From Roseburia sp. (GTDB lineage Bacteria; Bacillota; Clostridia; Lachnospirales; Lachnospiraceae), in contig JAGBEG010000018.1 in NCBI GenBank assembly GCA_017937095.1, positions 103,967-167,966 of the forward strand: DNA of 64,000 bases. The letters run 5' to 3'. Below the pieces are notes generated by a model. That model searched no databases and was not told where the DNA came from. It saw nothing but the letters and a program-made list of their open reading frames with translations. This document shows positions 16,432 to 23,950 of the stretch, in pieces (the stretch's first letter is position 1; each line of letters opens with the position of its first letter). The translations under genes and the position numbers were made by a program.

Positions 16432-16532
16432 AAAAATCGCTCCCTCCTGCTTCGCCTGCATCTTTCTCTGCAGTTTCTTTTCCTCTTCTTCCTTTCCGGC
16501 GTCCCGCTCGGGAAACGCCCTGTAACGCAAAA

Positions 16533-16551
16533 GGTCTATTCTATATAGACC
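16533..16551. promoter_or_regulatory. BlaI-type operator 1
   Basis: A perfect dyad GGTCTAT-TCT-AT-ATAGACC (core GTCTAT-N5-ATAGAC, 16534-16550) lies about 100 bases upstream of the BlaI start and downstream of the -10. It has the same arms and spacing as the second dyad at 16565-16581. Confidence 0.75.
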
Positions 16552-16564
16552 TCTCTTAAGAGTA

Positions 16565-16592
16565 GTCTATACCGAATAGACCTTTTTGTCAA
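16565..16592 (-). promoter_or_regulatory. Promoter of blaI operon with operator 2 between -35 and -10
   Basis: Minus strand: TTGACA (16592-16587), then a 17-base spacer and TAGACT (16569-16564). The dyad GTCTAT-ACCGA-ATAGAC (16565-16581) lies inside this spacer and overlaps the -10. A repressor dimer bound here would exclude RNA polymerase. Dyad centres are 31 bases apart, about three helical turns. Confidence 0.75.
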
Positions 16593-16599
16593 CTGCTCA

Positions 16600-16629
16600 C
16601 AACGTTTTTGTACATCTTTTTAAACGTTG
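16600..16629. repeat. Inverted repeat between purE and blaI
   Basis: CAACGTTT/AAACGTTG (16600-16607, 16622-16629), perfect 8-bp arms with a 14-base loop, just after the purE stop and just upstream of the blaI -35. There is no clear T-run, so it may be a weak purE terminator or a further protein site. Confidence 0.35.
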
Positions 16630-16640
16630 TCCGGCATTTT

Positions 16641-17141
16641 CTAATAGTTCTTGTATCCTACTTCCTGAAGCTTCGCATCCTTCGCCTGCACCTGCTCCTT
16701 TAATTCTTTTGAATATTCCTTTAATTTTTGCAAAATTGCATCATCTGATGTCGCAAGAATTTTGGCTGCAAGTAATCCTGCATTTGCTCCGCCGTTGATT
16801 GCAACCGTCGCAACCGGAATCCCGGACGGCATCTGCACGATCGAATAGAGGGAATCGCGCCCGCCAAGGGAAGTCGTGTGCATCGGAATACCGATGACCG
16901 GCATCGGGAAGATCGCCGCGCACATACCCGGCAGATGCGCCGCCATGCCCGCGCCTGCGATAATGACCTTAAAGCCCTTCGCCTCCGCGCTCTTCGCATA
17001 CTCAAAAAATACATCCGGCTCACGGTGCGCCGAGATAATCGTCATCTCATAATCAATTCCAAGCTTCTCTAAAATATCGGCAGCCTTTGCCATTACCGGC
17101 ATATCAGAATCACTGCCCATTACAATACCAACTTTTGCCAT
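16641..17141 (-). CDS. purE: N5-carboxyaminoimidazole ribonucleotide mutase
   Basis: Class I PurE, converting N5-CAIR to CAIR in purine synthesis. 166 residues from MAKVGIVMGSDSDMPVM; the frame is open to 17222, but GGAGAG lies directly before this ATG and the domain starts here. Key segments: GSDSDMP (substrate phosphate), ISAHREPDVFFEYA with the catalytic His, GAGMAAHLPGMCA, and GIPMHTTSLGGRDSLYSIVQ. It precedes the BlaI operon; purMND lies 6.6 kb further downstream in the same direction. purK is not in the window. Confidence 0.97.
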   Translation of the reverse strand: MAKVGIVMGSDSDMPVMAKAADILEKLGIDYEMTIISAHREPDVFFEYAKSAEAKGFKVIIAGAGMAAHLPGMCAAIFPMPVIGIPMHTTSLGGRDSLYSIVQMPSGIPVATVAINGGANAGLLAAKILATSDDAILQKLKEYSKELKEQVQAKDAKLQEVGYKNY

Positions 17142-17377
17142 TGTTCTCTCCTTTTCTCCGGCAGTATGCGCCGGCATCCGTTGCGCCGTATCATCCGCAT
17201 TTCGCATAATGACGCGGCACACAGGTATTTTTCTCTTATTATATCTGGTTTTTACAAAAAATCCAAGCCGTCATCTGGCGTTTCGACACGTTCACATTTT
17301 CTAAATGACTTGCCTGAACCTTCCTCTGCAGCGTTGTCGTTAGCCGCAGCAGCCACCGCCACGCCTCATTCCCTGAC

Positions 17378-19432
17378 CTATGCGCGGTCTAACGGCTCGT
17401 TCAACACCTCGGTGCCTGCAAGCACGAATCTGCCGTCCGCGATAATATCCACTGTCGTGCCGTCCGCACGGATGACCGTGATCTTATCCAGTTCATCATA
17501 CGGAATCGTGATATCCGTATGACAGTTCAGATACGCCTTTTCCATATCGGTATGGCGCAGCGCGGAAACGGCGTTTTCCCTTGCCACGATTGCCTTCCCG
17601 TCCGGGTTATAGGACACATTGTCCTCCTCATGGCTGTAGCAGGTATCGCCCACCGCAAAATGAGGTCCTGTCTTCTCCGCAATCAGAATCGGCAGCTTTG
17701 CCGCAATATCAAAGTCCCGCGCCATCCGGTATGCCGTCGTGTTCGTTCCGATCGCGAACTCGCCCATCGGAAGCGTCTCATGGTGCATCAGCACGTTATC
17801 GCGGATGTATTTCTGATTCTCCGCCTCGTCAGCAAAATTCGTACAGGTATACTGCTCTATCATCCCATCCCTGAAATCAATCTCCAGATTCTGATAATTC
17901 AGTTCATTTAAGTACACCTGACTCACGAACAGCTTGCCCGTCGTCCCTTCCAATACCGGAGAGGTAAATACCTCGCCGACCGGAATATTGACGTCCGCTA
18001 CACAGTTCTCGAAAGCTGTCTCCTTCGCCGGGTCCTTAAGTTTCCAGATATTGACATACAGATCCGTCTTATTCGCGCCCTTTCCTGTGATGTGCACCTT
18101 ATCTGCCTGATCCAAGACGTCGATCATCTTCTGCTGCATATCGCGGTAGAGCACATAATCGAGCGTATTGATTTTCACCGTCTCTGCAAAAATCTCCGCG
18201 AACCGCTCTCCAATCGCGGGCAGCGGATACGCGATAATCGTAAAGCTGCGCTCCTCACCCTTGATGTATTGATTGGTAATCTGCCCTTCCTGGCTCCTCT
18301 GATAGACACACAGCTTCTGCTGCTTATCACTGTAATGAAGCGCTTCCTTCTTGCTTTCCGGTGAAAACGGCTCCTCGCCAAACACCTCGATCACCGCCGG
18401 ACCAGCCAGCCCCGCCGCAAGCGTTTTCCGCTCCTCAAAGCTGTTTCTCCACGACTCAAGCGCACGTTCCACATACGCCTTATCAAGGTAATATGCCGCA
18501 TCCTCCCTGTGATCGTAGTCATACTGCTTATTTGCCGCCGTACCCATCGCGCGCATCGTGACCTTAAGCCCCATTTTCTCAAAATTCAGAACCGCCGCGC
18601 GCACCATACGCTCGAAGCCGATCGGATAGCGGATCTGCGCTGTCTGCTTCTTGGAAAGATCCTTGCCTGTCACCTCGAAGCCGATGCGGTAGCCCTCCGT
18701 GTAGGTATCCGCCATCGACTGTACCTCTTCCTCTGACATGCCGTTTAAAAATGCTGCGATTCCCCGCTCATTCTCCCCAATATATGCGCCGTAACGGTAC
18801 AGATAACGCAGGTCGCTCAAATCAGATTTCATCACGATTTCTGTCTCAAAGTCTTCCGCCGGATTCACAAGCCGTTCTACCGCCGTTTCGTTGAAAAGCT
18901 CGCTGTAATCATGAAAATACCAGTAAATTGTCTGCCGGATTTCCTTCTCCCTTGAAAGAAGCTCCTCCGGGGAAGCGTCCGCCGTCAGCCCTTCAAGGCT
19001 GTTATAGATTTCCACGAACAGTTCCATTACGATTGTAATTCTCATTAGATTACCACGGAACACCTCTCTGATGCATCCGCGGATATGTGCCGCAAGCAGT
19101 GCAAATGCTGTTCCGAACTGCTCCCCGAAAACAGACACCGCATACGCCGGATTGGCATAACTCTTCTCGTATGCCTCCGGGAGAATATCGGCATAGAGCG
19201 CATGATTGATCCTGCCGCACTCCTCCATACTCTCCGAAAAAAACGTACCCTGCTCCTCTCTCTCGTAAAGCCCTGCAAGCTCCACAAGAAATGCAGCCGT
19301 CTTCTTAAAATAGGAAGCATACGGTTCTGCCGTCTCCGCCTCCTTTGCAATGCCCGCAATGCGCTCCGCCACCAGCGCAAAACGCTCCGCCGCCTGCTCA
19401 TTTGCTTCCCTGTATAATTCTTTAAAGTGCAT
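17378..19432 (-). CDS. Aminopeptidase with M29-like C-terminal domain
   Basis: A 684-residue cytosolic protein. The first ~330 residues are mostly helical and not assigned. The second half has the features of M29 / PepS-type metallo-aminopeptidases: a strand-rich start (KVHITGKGANKTDLYVNI), NVPVGEVFTSP-like segment (NIPVGEVFTSPVLEGTTGKL), then EFAIGTNTTAYRMARDF and EKTGPHFAVGDTCYS with the conserved Glu/His ligands, and a C-terminal HTDITIPYDEL. GGAGG is nine bases before the ATG. The length is about 1.7 times that of single-domain M29 enzymes, so the N-terminal half is an added domain. It follows the HD gene with a 22-base gap. Confidence 0.75.
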   Translation of the reverse strand: MHFKELYREANEQAAERFALVAERIAGIAKEAETAEPYASYFKKTAAFLVELAGLYEREEQGTFFSESMEECGRINHALYADILPEAYEKSYANPAYAVSVFGEQFGTAFALLAAHIRGCIREVFRGNLMRITIVMELFVEIYNSLEGLTADASPEELLSREKEIRQTIYWYFHDYSELFNETAVERLVNPAEDFETEIVMKSDLSDLRYLYRYGAYIGENERGIAAFLNGMSEEEVQSMADTYTEGYRIGFEVTGKDLSKKQTAQIRYPIGFERMVRAAVLNFEKMGLKVTMRAMGTAANKQYDYDHREDAAYYLDKAYVERALESWRNSFEERKTLAAGLAGPAVIEVFGEEPFSPESKKEALHYSDKQQKLCVYQRSQEGQITNQYIKGEERSFTIIAYPLPAIGERFAEIFAETVKINTLDYVLYRDMQQKMIDVLDQADKVHITGKGANKTDLYVNIWKLKDPAKETAFENCVADVNIPVGEVFTSPVLEGTTGKLFVSQVYLNELNYQNLEIDFRDGMIEQYTCTNFADEAENQKYIRDNVLMHHETLPMGEFAIGTNTTAYRMARDFDIAAKLPILIAEKTGPHFAVGDTCYSHEEDNVSYNPDGKAIVARENAVSALRHTDMEKAYLNCHTDITIPYDELDKITVIRADGTTVDIIADGRFVLAGTEVLNEPLDRA

Positions 19433-19454
19433 CCGATATTACCTCCACAATCAC

Positions 19455-20042
19455 TTACGCGTCAATCAGCTTGCCGTTTGCGGTATTCTTCTCGATGAGA
19501 GACTTGGCATACGCCCACAGCTCCTCTGAGCCCTCATGTGTTCTCTCATTGCGCGCCAGAACCTGGGACTTCTTCACACCGTGCTCCTCCCACGACTTTC
19601 CGCCGGATGCATCGTTGAGAAGCAGCGGCTGTACCTTGTCTAACATATTGGCAAACTTCGCCTCCGGCGTCTCCATCGCCTCGAACTCATCCCACAGTCC
19701 GCGGTACTCCGCCGCCTGCTCCTCAGGGAGCAGTCCGAAAATACGGTCTGCCGCCTTCACCTCGCGCTCACGCTTGGTCTTATTTCCCTCCGTATCATAC
19801 GCATAGGTGTCACCTGCATCAATCTCGATCACATCATGAAGCAGCACCATCTTCATCGTCCGAAGGACATCAACCGGCTCGTTCGCATAGTCCGCAAATA
19901 CGAACGCCATCAGCGCCAGATGCCATGAATGCTCGGCGTCATTCTCCTTGCGGCTCGCATCCGACAGATAGGTCTGTCTGCCGATTTTCTTAATCTTATC
20001 CAGTTCCATGATAAACGCGATCTGTTTTTCAAAATCTGTCAT
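19455..20042 (-). CDS. HD-domain phosphohydrolase (YfbR-like)
   Basis: A 195-residue cytosolic hydrolase. Metal ligands of the HD fold are visible: H in DAEHSWHLAL (about residue 37), HD in VLLHDVIEIDAGD (about 69-70), and a distal Asp in ANMLDKVQPLLLND. The DAEHSWH and HDVIEIDAGDT pattern is that of the YfbR/YGK1 5'-deoxynucleotidase group, which removes phosphate from deoxynucleoside monophosphates. Substrate is inferred from family only. AGGAGAG before the ATG. Neighbours are an aminopeptidase and DUF6142. Confidence 0.8.
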   Translation of the reverse strand: MTDFEKQIAFIMELDKIKKIGRQTYLSDASRKENDAEHSWHLALMAFVFADYANEPVDVLRTMKMVLLHDVIEIDAGDTYAYDTEGNKTKREREVKAADRIFGLLPEEQAAEYRGLWDEFEAMETPEAKFANMLDKVQPLLLNDASGGKSWEEHGVKKSQVLARNERTHEGSEELWAYAKSLIEKNTANGKLIDA

Positions 20043-20099
20043 ATTTCTCTCCTGTTCCGCGAATGCCGCTTACTCTCTCCACGCCCGGGCGGTGCCGTT

Positions 20100-20429
20100 T
20101 TATAGAGCCAAAAATCCCACCACATAAAGCGCCGCCCAGATTCCGGTAATCAGAAACGAGCAGACGACCGCCAGGTAAGGAAACAGCTTAAATGAATTTT
20201 CCTCCTTAAGGCTCTTTATGGCAAGAATCAGCGCGACCACGCCAAGAATAAATGAGGAAACCCCGGCGCTCCCCAGATACATGCTGCCGGCGCCCCTGTT
20301 CTGATAGGAATTTACAACGACAGCAACAAACACGGCAACAGACGCCGCGGCAAGGACAAGCGCCGCGATTCCCCGCTTCGACTGTGTCTTCTCTGTAAAC
20401 TTATATCCTCTTCTACGTCGTCTTGCCAC
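20100..20429 (-). CDS. DUF6142-like small membrane protein
   Basis: A 109-residue integral membrane protein with three hydrophobic segments (GIAALVLAAASVAVFVAVVV, SAGVSSFILGVVALILAI, YLAVVCSFLITGIWAALYVV) behind a basic N-terminus (VARRRRRGYKF). I prefer a GTG start at 20429: AAGGA lies nine bases upstream and the start overlaps the end of the vanZ-like gene by 17 bases. The ATG at 20459 would lie deep inside that gene. Common in Lachnospiraceae; role unknown. Operon with pyrE and the VanZ-like gene. Confidence 0.65.
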   Translation of the reverse strand: MARRRRRGYKFTEKTQSKRGIAALVLAAASVAVFVAVVVNSYQNRGAGSMYLGSAGVSSFILGVVALILAIKSLKEENSFKLFPYLAVVCSFLITGIWAALYVVGFLAL

Positions 20430-20877
20430 TGTCTTTTCCTTTCTGCACATGCAAGGCAAGCTGATAGACCAGAAATCCTACCATCCCGCCCAGCGTATTA
20501 AGGAGCAGATCGTCCACGTCAAAGCTGCCCACTCTGGTAATCAACTGCAAAAGCTCCACAAAGAGACTGAGTTCAAAGCTGTAATACACAGTCCGCCACA
20601 GCTTCTTGCTCCTCGCAGAGAACATCGGAAGGAAAATACCGAACGGCACGAACGCCGCAACATTTCCCACAATATTTAAAAGCACTGCCTTCATTCCCAA
20701 CACACGCCAGTACTTTACGAATCTGCCGATTTCCTTGAATGGAACCAGATTATAGTGATACGCCCGCTCACTGTAGGTGCGCCCCATTTCCTCTGAGAAA
20801 AACAGGAAATAGAACAGCACGATAAAATACACCAGAAATAATATCCCCGTTACCAGACGGTGCTTTTTTTCAGGCAT
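20413..20877 (-). CDS. VanZ-family membrane protein
   Basis: A 154-residue membrane protein with four helices. VanZ features are present: YHYNLVPFKEIGRFVKYW, NIVGNVAAFVPFGIFLPM, FVELLQLITRVGSFDVDDLLLN and a final NTLGGMVGFLVYQLAL. VanZ homologues are linked to low-level glycopeptide resistance, but most chromosomal ones have no known role. The ATG at 20877 overlaps the pyrE stop by eight bases (ATGCCTGA), indicating coupling; the frame is open further upstream within pyrE. Confidence 0.8.
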   Translation of the reverse strand: MPEKKHRLVTGILFLVYFIVLFYFLFFSEEMGRTYSERAYHYNLVPFKEIGRFVKYWRVLGMKAVLLNIVGNVAAFVPFGIFLPMFSARSKKLWRTVYYSFELSLFVELLQLITRVGSFDVDDLLLNTLGGMVGFLVYQLALHVQKGKDSGKTT

Positions 20878-21559
20878 GAAGCGTGCCGCATCCATACTGC
20901 TTGTAGTACGCATCAATCGCGTTCTTTATCTCGTCATTGATCACCACGCGTCCCTGACACTCTCTGTTGTAAAGATGCTCCACGACCTCTTCCATCGTAA
21001 CGATCGCATTTGCCTCAAAGCCGTACTTCTCACGAATCTCATCCAATGCGCTCTTCTCGCCGCCAAGCCCCTTCTCCATACGGTTCAAGGACACCATAAG
21101 TCCGAGAATCTTAACATCGCCCTGTGCCATGACGATCGGGAACGTCTCCTCAATCGACTTGCCGGAGGTCGTCACGTCCTCGATGATGACGACCTTATCT
21201 CCGTCCTTGATCTTGCTTCCGAGCAGGATTCCGGTGTCGCCGTGATCCTTTACCTCCTTGCGGTTAGAGCAATAACGGATTTCCTTGCCGTATAACTTTG
21301 AAAACGCAATTGTCGTTGCAACTGAGAGCGGTATCCCCTTGTACGCCGGTCCGAACAGCACGTCAAAATCATCCCCGTAGTGCTCGTGAATCGCTTTCGC
21401 GTAATACTCGCCGAGACGCATCAACTGGCTTCCCGTCACATAAGCGCCCGCATTCATGAAAAACGGGGATTTCCTCCCGCTCTTTAATGTAAATTCGCCA
21501 AACTTGAGCACATCGCTCTCCACCATAAACTCAATAAATTCGCTCTTATAAGCTTCCAT
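20870..21559 (-). CDS. pyrE: Orotate phosphoribosyltransferase
   Basis: Converts orotate + PRPP to OMP in pyrimidine synthesis. 229 residues. PRTase core: FGPAYKGIPLSVATTIAF, YCSNRKEVKDHGDTG (Lys/Arg loop), and the PRPP motif KVVIIEDVTTSGKSIEE. GGAGG lies ten bases before the ATG. First gene of pyrE-vanZ-DUF6142. The other pyr genes of the window (pyrC-K-D) form a separate unit 1.5 kb upstream, beyond a small accessory segment. Confidence 0.97.
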   Translation of the reverse strand: MEAYKSEFIEFMVESDVLKFGEFTLKSGRKSPFFMNAGAYVTGSQLMRLGEYYAKAIHEHYGDDFDVLFGPAYKGIPLSVATTIAFSKLYGKEIRYCSNRKEVKDHGDTGILLGSKIKDGDKVVIIEDVTTSGKSIEETFPIVMAQGDVKILGLMVSLNRMEKGLGGEKSALDEIREKYGFEANAIVTMEEVVEHLYNRECQGRVVINDEIKNAIDAYYKQYGCGTLHA

Positions 21560-21659
21560 CTTCTTAGAACCTCCATCTTTGCGGCAGTAACCGCTTTCCT
21601 ATTTATAAGTATGTTCCGTGACGGCATAAATCCGCATGGAAAAATTTTCTGACCTACAA

Positions 21660-21688
21660 ATCTTACCATATATGAAATAGGTTTTCAA
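21660..21688 (-). promoter_or_regulatory. Promoter of pyrE operon
   Basis: Minus strand: TTGAAA (21688-21683), 17-base spacer, TAAGAT (21665-21660). Gives a leader of about 93 nt. I see no PyrR-type attenuator in it. Confidence 0.65.
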
Positions 21689-21820
21689 TTCATGATGTAA
21701 AAAAGTGCTCATGCATCTGCCTGCAAGCAGCCTTTTTCTATTCAAACATTTGATTACTAACACCCGGGACTTCTTTTATCATTATCTGCTACCAGTCTAT
21801 CAACGCCCAACAACTGACAA

Positions 21821-21855
21821 GAGGACTTGCAAGGTTTGTGACCTTACAAGTCCTT
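21821..21855. terminator. Hairpin downstream of the small membrane gene pair
   Basis: Arms around AGGACTTGcAAGGT and ACCTTaCAAGTCCT form a stem of about 14 bp with a single mismatch and a five-base loop. It lies about 40 bases past the stop of the 107-residue membrane protein. The rest of 21689-21894 shows no gene. Confidence 0.6.
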
Positions 21856-21894
21856 TGTTGTATAATGTGCTGTTGGCTGCGTTTATCAATTCTT

Positions 21895-22218
21895 CTATTG
21901 CCTTTTAAACGATTCTATTGTTTGTCCTCTATAACTTACAATTCCTTTATCCCCTACCGAGATAAACAAGCTATTTCCCTGAAAACTTCTTAATTTTATT
22001 CTATCCCCATTTTGACATTCCATCACATACCACTCTATATTTCCCTGCTGAATGGGTTTTTCCAAAACGGTGACCTTCTTTGAAATCAATTCTTTATTTT
22101 TATCCTTATTCTTAACAAATGCAAAAAAAAGTATTGCTAAAATGCAAATACCTATCAAGACTCCAGAAAAAATAAGAATTACCTCTACAAGATCTATGCT
22201 GTTTCCATTAACATTCAT
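21895..22218 (-). CDS. Small single-span membrane protein
   Basis: 107 residues from MNVNGNSIDLVEV, chosen because AGGGGGAAAAAGAA precedes this ATG. One N-terminal membrane helix (VILIFSGVLIGICILAILFFAFV) is followed by a short basic stretch and a small beta domain (NIEWYVMECQNGDRIKLRSF, VGDKGIVSYRGQTIESF), probably cytoplasmic or extracellular OB/SH3-like. I do not recognise the family. Pairs with the 92-residue membrane protein 19 bases upstream. The base composition is clearly A/T-richer than in its neighbours, as for the whole 21.7-22.9 kb segment. Confidence 0.6.
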   Translation of the reverse strand: MNVNGNSIDLVEVILIFSGVLIGICILAILFFAFVKNKDKNKELISKKVTVLEKPIQQGNIEWYVMECQNGDRIKLRSFQGNSLFISVGDKGIVSYRGQTIESFKRQ

Positions 22219-22237
22219 TTCTTTTTCCCCCTGCTTT

Positions 22238-22516
22238 TTACTTTCTTCTATCTCCAACAAACATAACGATTCCTACGATTCCCGTTATACCTGCAAAAAC
22301 CAAAAATACGTTTCCTCCCGTATTTAGTGTTTCATATTTTTCCTGATTTGCACCAAGTCTCCCTGATGATATAGATTGAAATTCCCCATTAATCATCACT
22401 CCTGTTATTGCTTGTGTTCCTTCGTGTTCTTTTGCTGTCATTTTAAAAATGCCGCCAAGTATTAAGAAACAAATAGCCACAAACAACATACAATTTCTAA
22501 TTAACTTTTTAGACAT
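22238..22516 (-). CDS. Small two-span membrane protein
   Basis: 92 residues from MSKKLIRNCM; GGGAGG lies six bases before this ATG. Two membrane helices (LFVAICFLILGGIFKM, VFLVFAGITGIVGIVMFV) flank an extracellular loop of about 40 residues. Unknown family. Divergent from the XRE repressor, with that repressor's probable operators in its promoter. A/T-rich like the rest of this accessory patch. Confidence 0.6.
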   Translation of the reverse strand: MSKKLIRNCMLFVAICFLILGGIFKMTAKEHEGTQAITGVMINGEFQSISSGRLGANQEKYETLNTGGNVFLVFAGITGIVGIVMFVGDRRK

Positions 22517-22538
22517 ATTTTCTTCCTCCCTTTTGTTT

Positions 22539-22557
22539 TGACATCTAGTGAATGTCA
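22539..22557. promoter_or_regulatory. XRE operator-like dyad 1
   Basis: TGACAT-CTAGTGA-ATGTCA: perfect 6-bp inverted arms around seven bases, 23 bases upstream of the ATG of the 92-residue membrane gene. Same arms and spacer length as dyad 2. Confidence 0.6.
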
Positions 22558-22591
22558 TTTTTTCTTTTATATTATCATAGACTATCTACAT

Positions 22592-22610
22592 TGACAAGTA
22601 CTGAATGTCA
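22592..22610. promoter_or_regulatory. XRE operator-like dyad 2
   Basis: TGACAA-GTACTGA-ATGTCA: a second copy of the 19-bp dyad with one arm mismatch, 53 bases from the first (centre to centre, about five helical turns). It lies 27 bases before the XRE start and overlaps a TTGTCA -35 for the leftward genes. Confidence 0.6.
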
Positions 22611-22636
22611 TTTTAATTATGTCAAGGAGGTTTCTT

Positions 22637-22882
22637 ATGTACAAAAATAAATCGTCCAATGGAAATAATAATATCTGTGGAAAGAACTTACAAACTTTAC
22701 GCAAACAATTATCGCCAAAGGTTTCTCAAAGAGCATTCGCAGACCAGTTACAACTAAAAGGGATTGATTTAGATAAAAACGCTATTCAAAGAATTGAATC
22801 AGGAAAACGTTTTGTAACAGATATCGAATTGAAAGCATTTGCTCAAATACTTCATATTACTACCGATGAACTGTTGAATAAT
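22637..22882 (+). CDS. XRE-family helix-turn-helix repressor
   Basis: Small DNA-binding protein of 82 residues from MYKNKSSNG; AAGGAGG lies six bases before this ATG, so the in-frame ATG at 22619 is rejected. HTH_3 fold: CGKNLQTLRKQL, VSQRAFADQLQLKGI, LDKNAIQRIESGKRFVTDIE and LKAFAQILHITTDELL. No C-terminal effector domain. Divergent from two small membrane proteins with paired dyads between them, so it probably represses both directions. The stop is TAG at 22883-22885. Confidence 0.8.
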
Positions 22883-22991
22883 TAGTACATTCTCTCCAAA
22901 TTTACCAGACCATTTCATGATCAAAATGTGGTAAAGGATCTGCGTCTGTTCCATAATTGTTATTATGCGCAATATTTAAAAACAAAAAACA

Positions 22992-23024
22992 CCCATGCAT
23001 CTGCATTTTCTGCAAACGCATGGG
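22992..23024 (-). terminator. Terminator of pyrCKD
   Basis: Stem CCCATGC/GCATGGG (22992-22998, 23018-23024) with an inner TGCA/TGCA pair. On the minus strand it runs into GTGTTTTTTGTTTTT, 18 bases past the pyrD stop. Confidence 0.85.
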
Positions 23025-23041
23025 CAAATAAAGCTTTTCCT

Positions 23042-23950
23042 TTATCTGTCGTGCACTGCGCCGATCAGTTCCTTTATATCCGCCACCTGATAGCGCTCCA
23101 TATAAGCGCGGATGCCGTCTACGACCTCTTCCGACACACGCGGATTCGTAAAGTTCGCGGTTCCGACGGATACCGCCGTCGCGCCTGCAAGAATCATCTC
23201 GATCGCATCCTCCGCGTTTAAGATACCGCCCATACCGATAATCGGTATCTTCACCGCCTGCGCGCTCTGGTATACCATGCGCACAGCGACCGGATGAACC
23301 GCAGGACCGGACATACCTCCGGTGCGGTTCGCCAGTGCAAAGCATCTTCTGTGAATATCAATCTTCATACCGGTAATCGTGTTGATCATGGAGAGTGCAT
23401 CCGCGCCGCCCGCTTCCGCCGCGCGCGCCATCTCCGTGATATCCGTCACATTCGGGGACAGCTTCATGATGACCGGCTGCTTTGCGTGCTTTTTGATCTC
23501 CCTTGTGATTCCTTCGACCGTCTTCGGATTCTGTCCGAACGCGATACCGCCCTCTTTTACATTCGGGCAGGAAATGTTGATTTCAAGAAGATCCACCGGC
23601 TGATCGGAAAGCCGTTCTACGACCTCGATATATTCCTCGGTCGTATGTCCGCAGACATTGACGATGATCTTCGTGTCGTACTGCTTCAAAAACGGGATGT
23701 CTCTCTTAATAAAAAGGTCGATACCCGGATTCTGCAACCCGATGGCATTTAACATGCCGCCGTACACCTCCGCCACGCGCGGCGTCGGATTGCCCTCCCA
23801 CGGCACATTTGCAACCCCCTTTGTCACGACTGCCCCAAGCTTATTTAAGTCGACAAATTCTGAATATTCCTCACCGGAACCGAACGTACCGGAGGCTGTC
23901 ATTACAGGATTCTCAAGTGTCACTCCACACAGATCTACCTTCAGATTCAT
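23042..23950 (-). CDS. pyrD: Dihydroorotate dehydrogenase B, catalytic subunit
   Basis: Class 1B enzyme oxidising dihydroorotate to orotate with FMN; electrons leave through PyrK to NAD+. 302 residues. Family segments: VTLENPVMTASGTFGSGEEY, TKGVANVPWEGNPTPR, LLEINISCPNVKEGG (active-site loop), KLSPNVTDITEMARAAE, MINTITGMKIDI, and the FMN phosphate site IIGMGGILNAEDAIEMILAG. The start overlaps the pyrK stop by one base (TGATG), with GGGGAGG upstream, consistent with 1:1 subunit synthesis. Confidence 0.97.
   Translation of the reverse strand: MNLKVDLCGVTLENPVMTASGTFGSGEEYSEFVDLNKLGAVVTKGVANVPWEGNPTPRVAEVYGGMLNAIGLQNPGIDLFIKRDIPFLKQYDTKIIVNVCGHTTEEYIEVVERLSDQPVDLLEINISCPNVKEGGIAFGQNPKTVEGITREIKKHAKQPVIMKLSPNVTDITEMARAAEAGGADALSMINTITGMKIDIHRRCFALANRTGGMSGPAVHPVAVRMVYQSAQAVKIPIIGMGGILNAEDAIEMILAGATAVSVGTANFTNPRVSEEVVDGIRAYMERYQVADIKELIGAVHDR

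Noticed and set aside
20413-20877. Glycopeptide resistance gene
   Set aside because: VanZ homologues are common in chromosomes, and no vanH/A/X genes accompany it.
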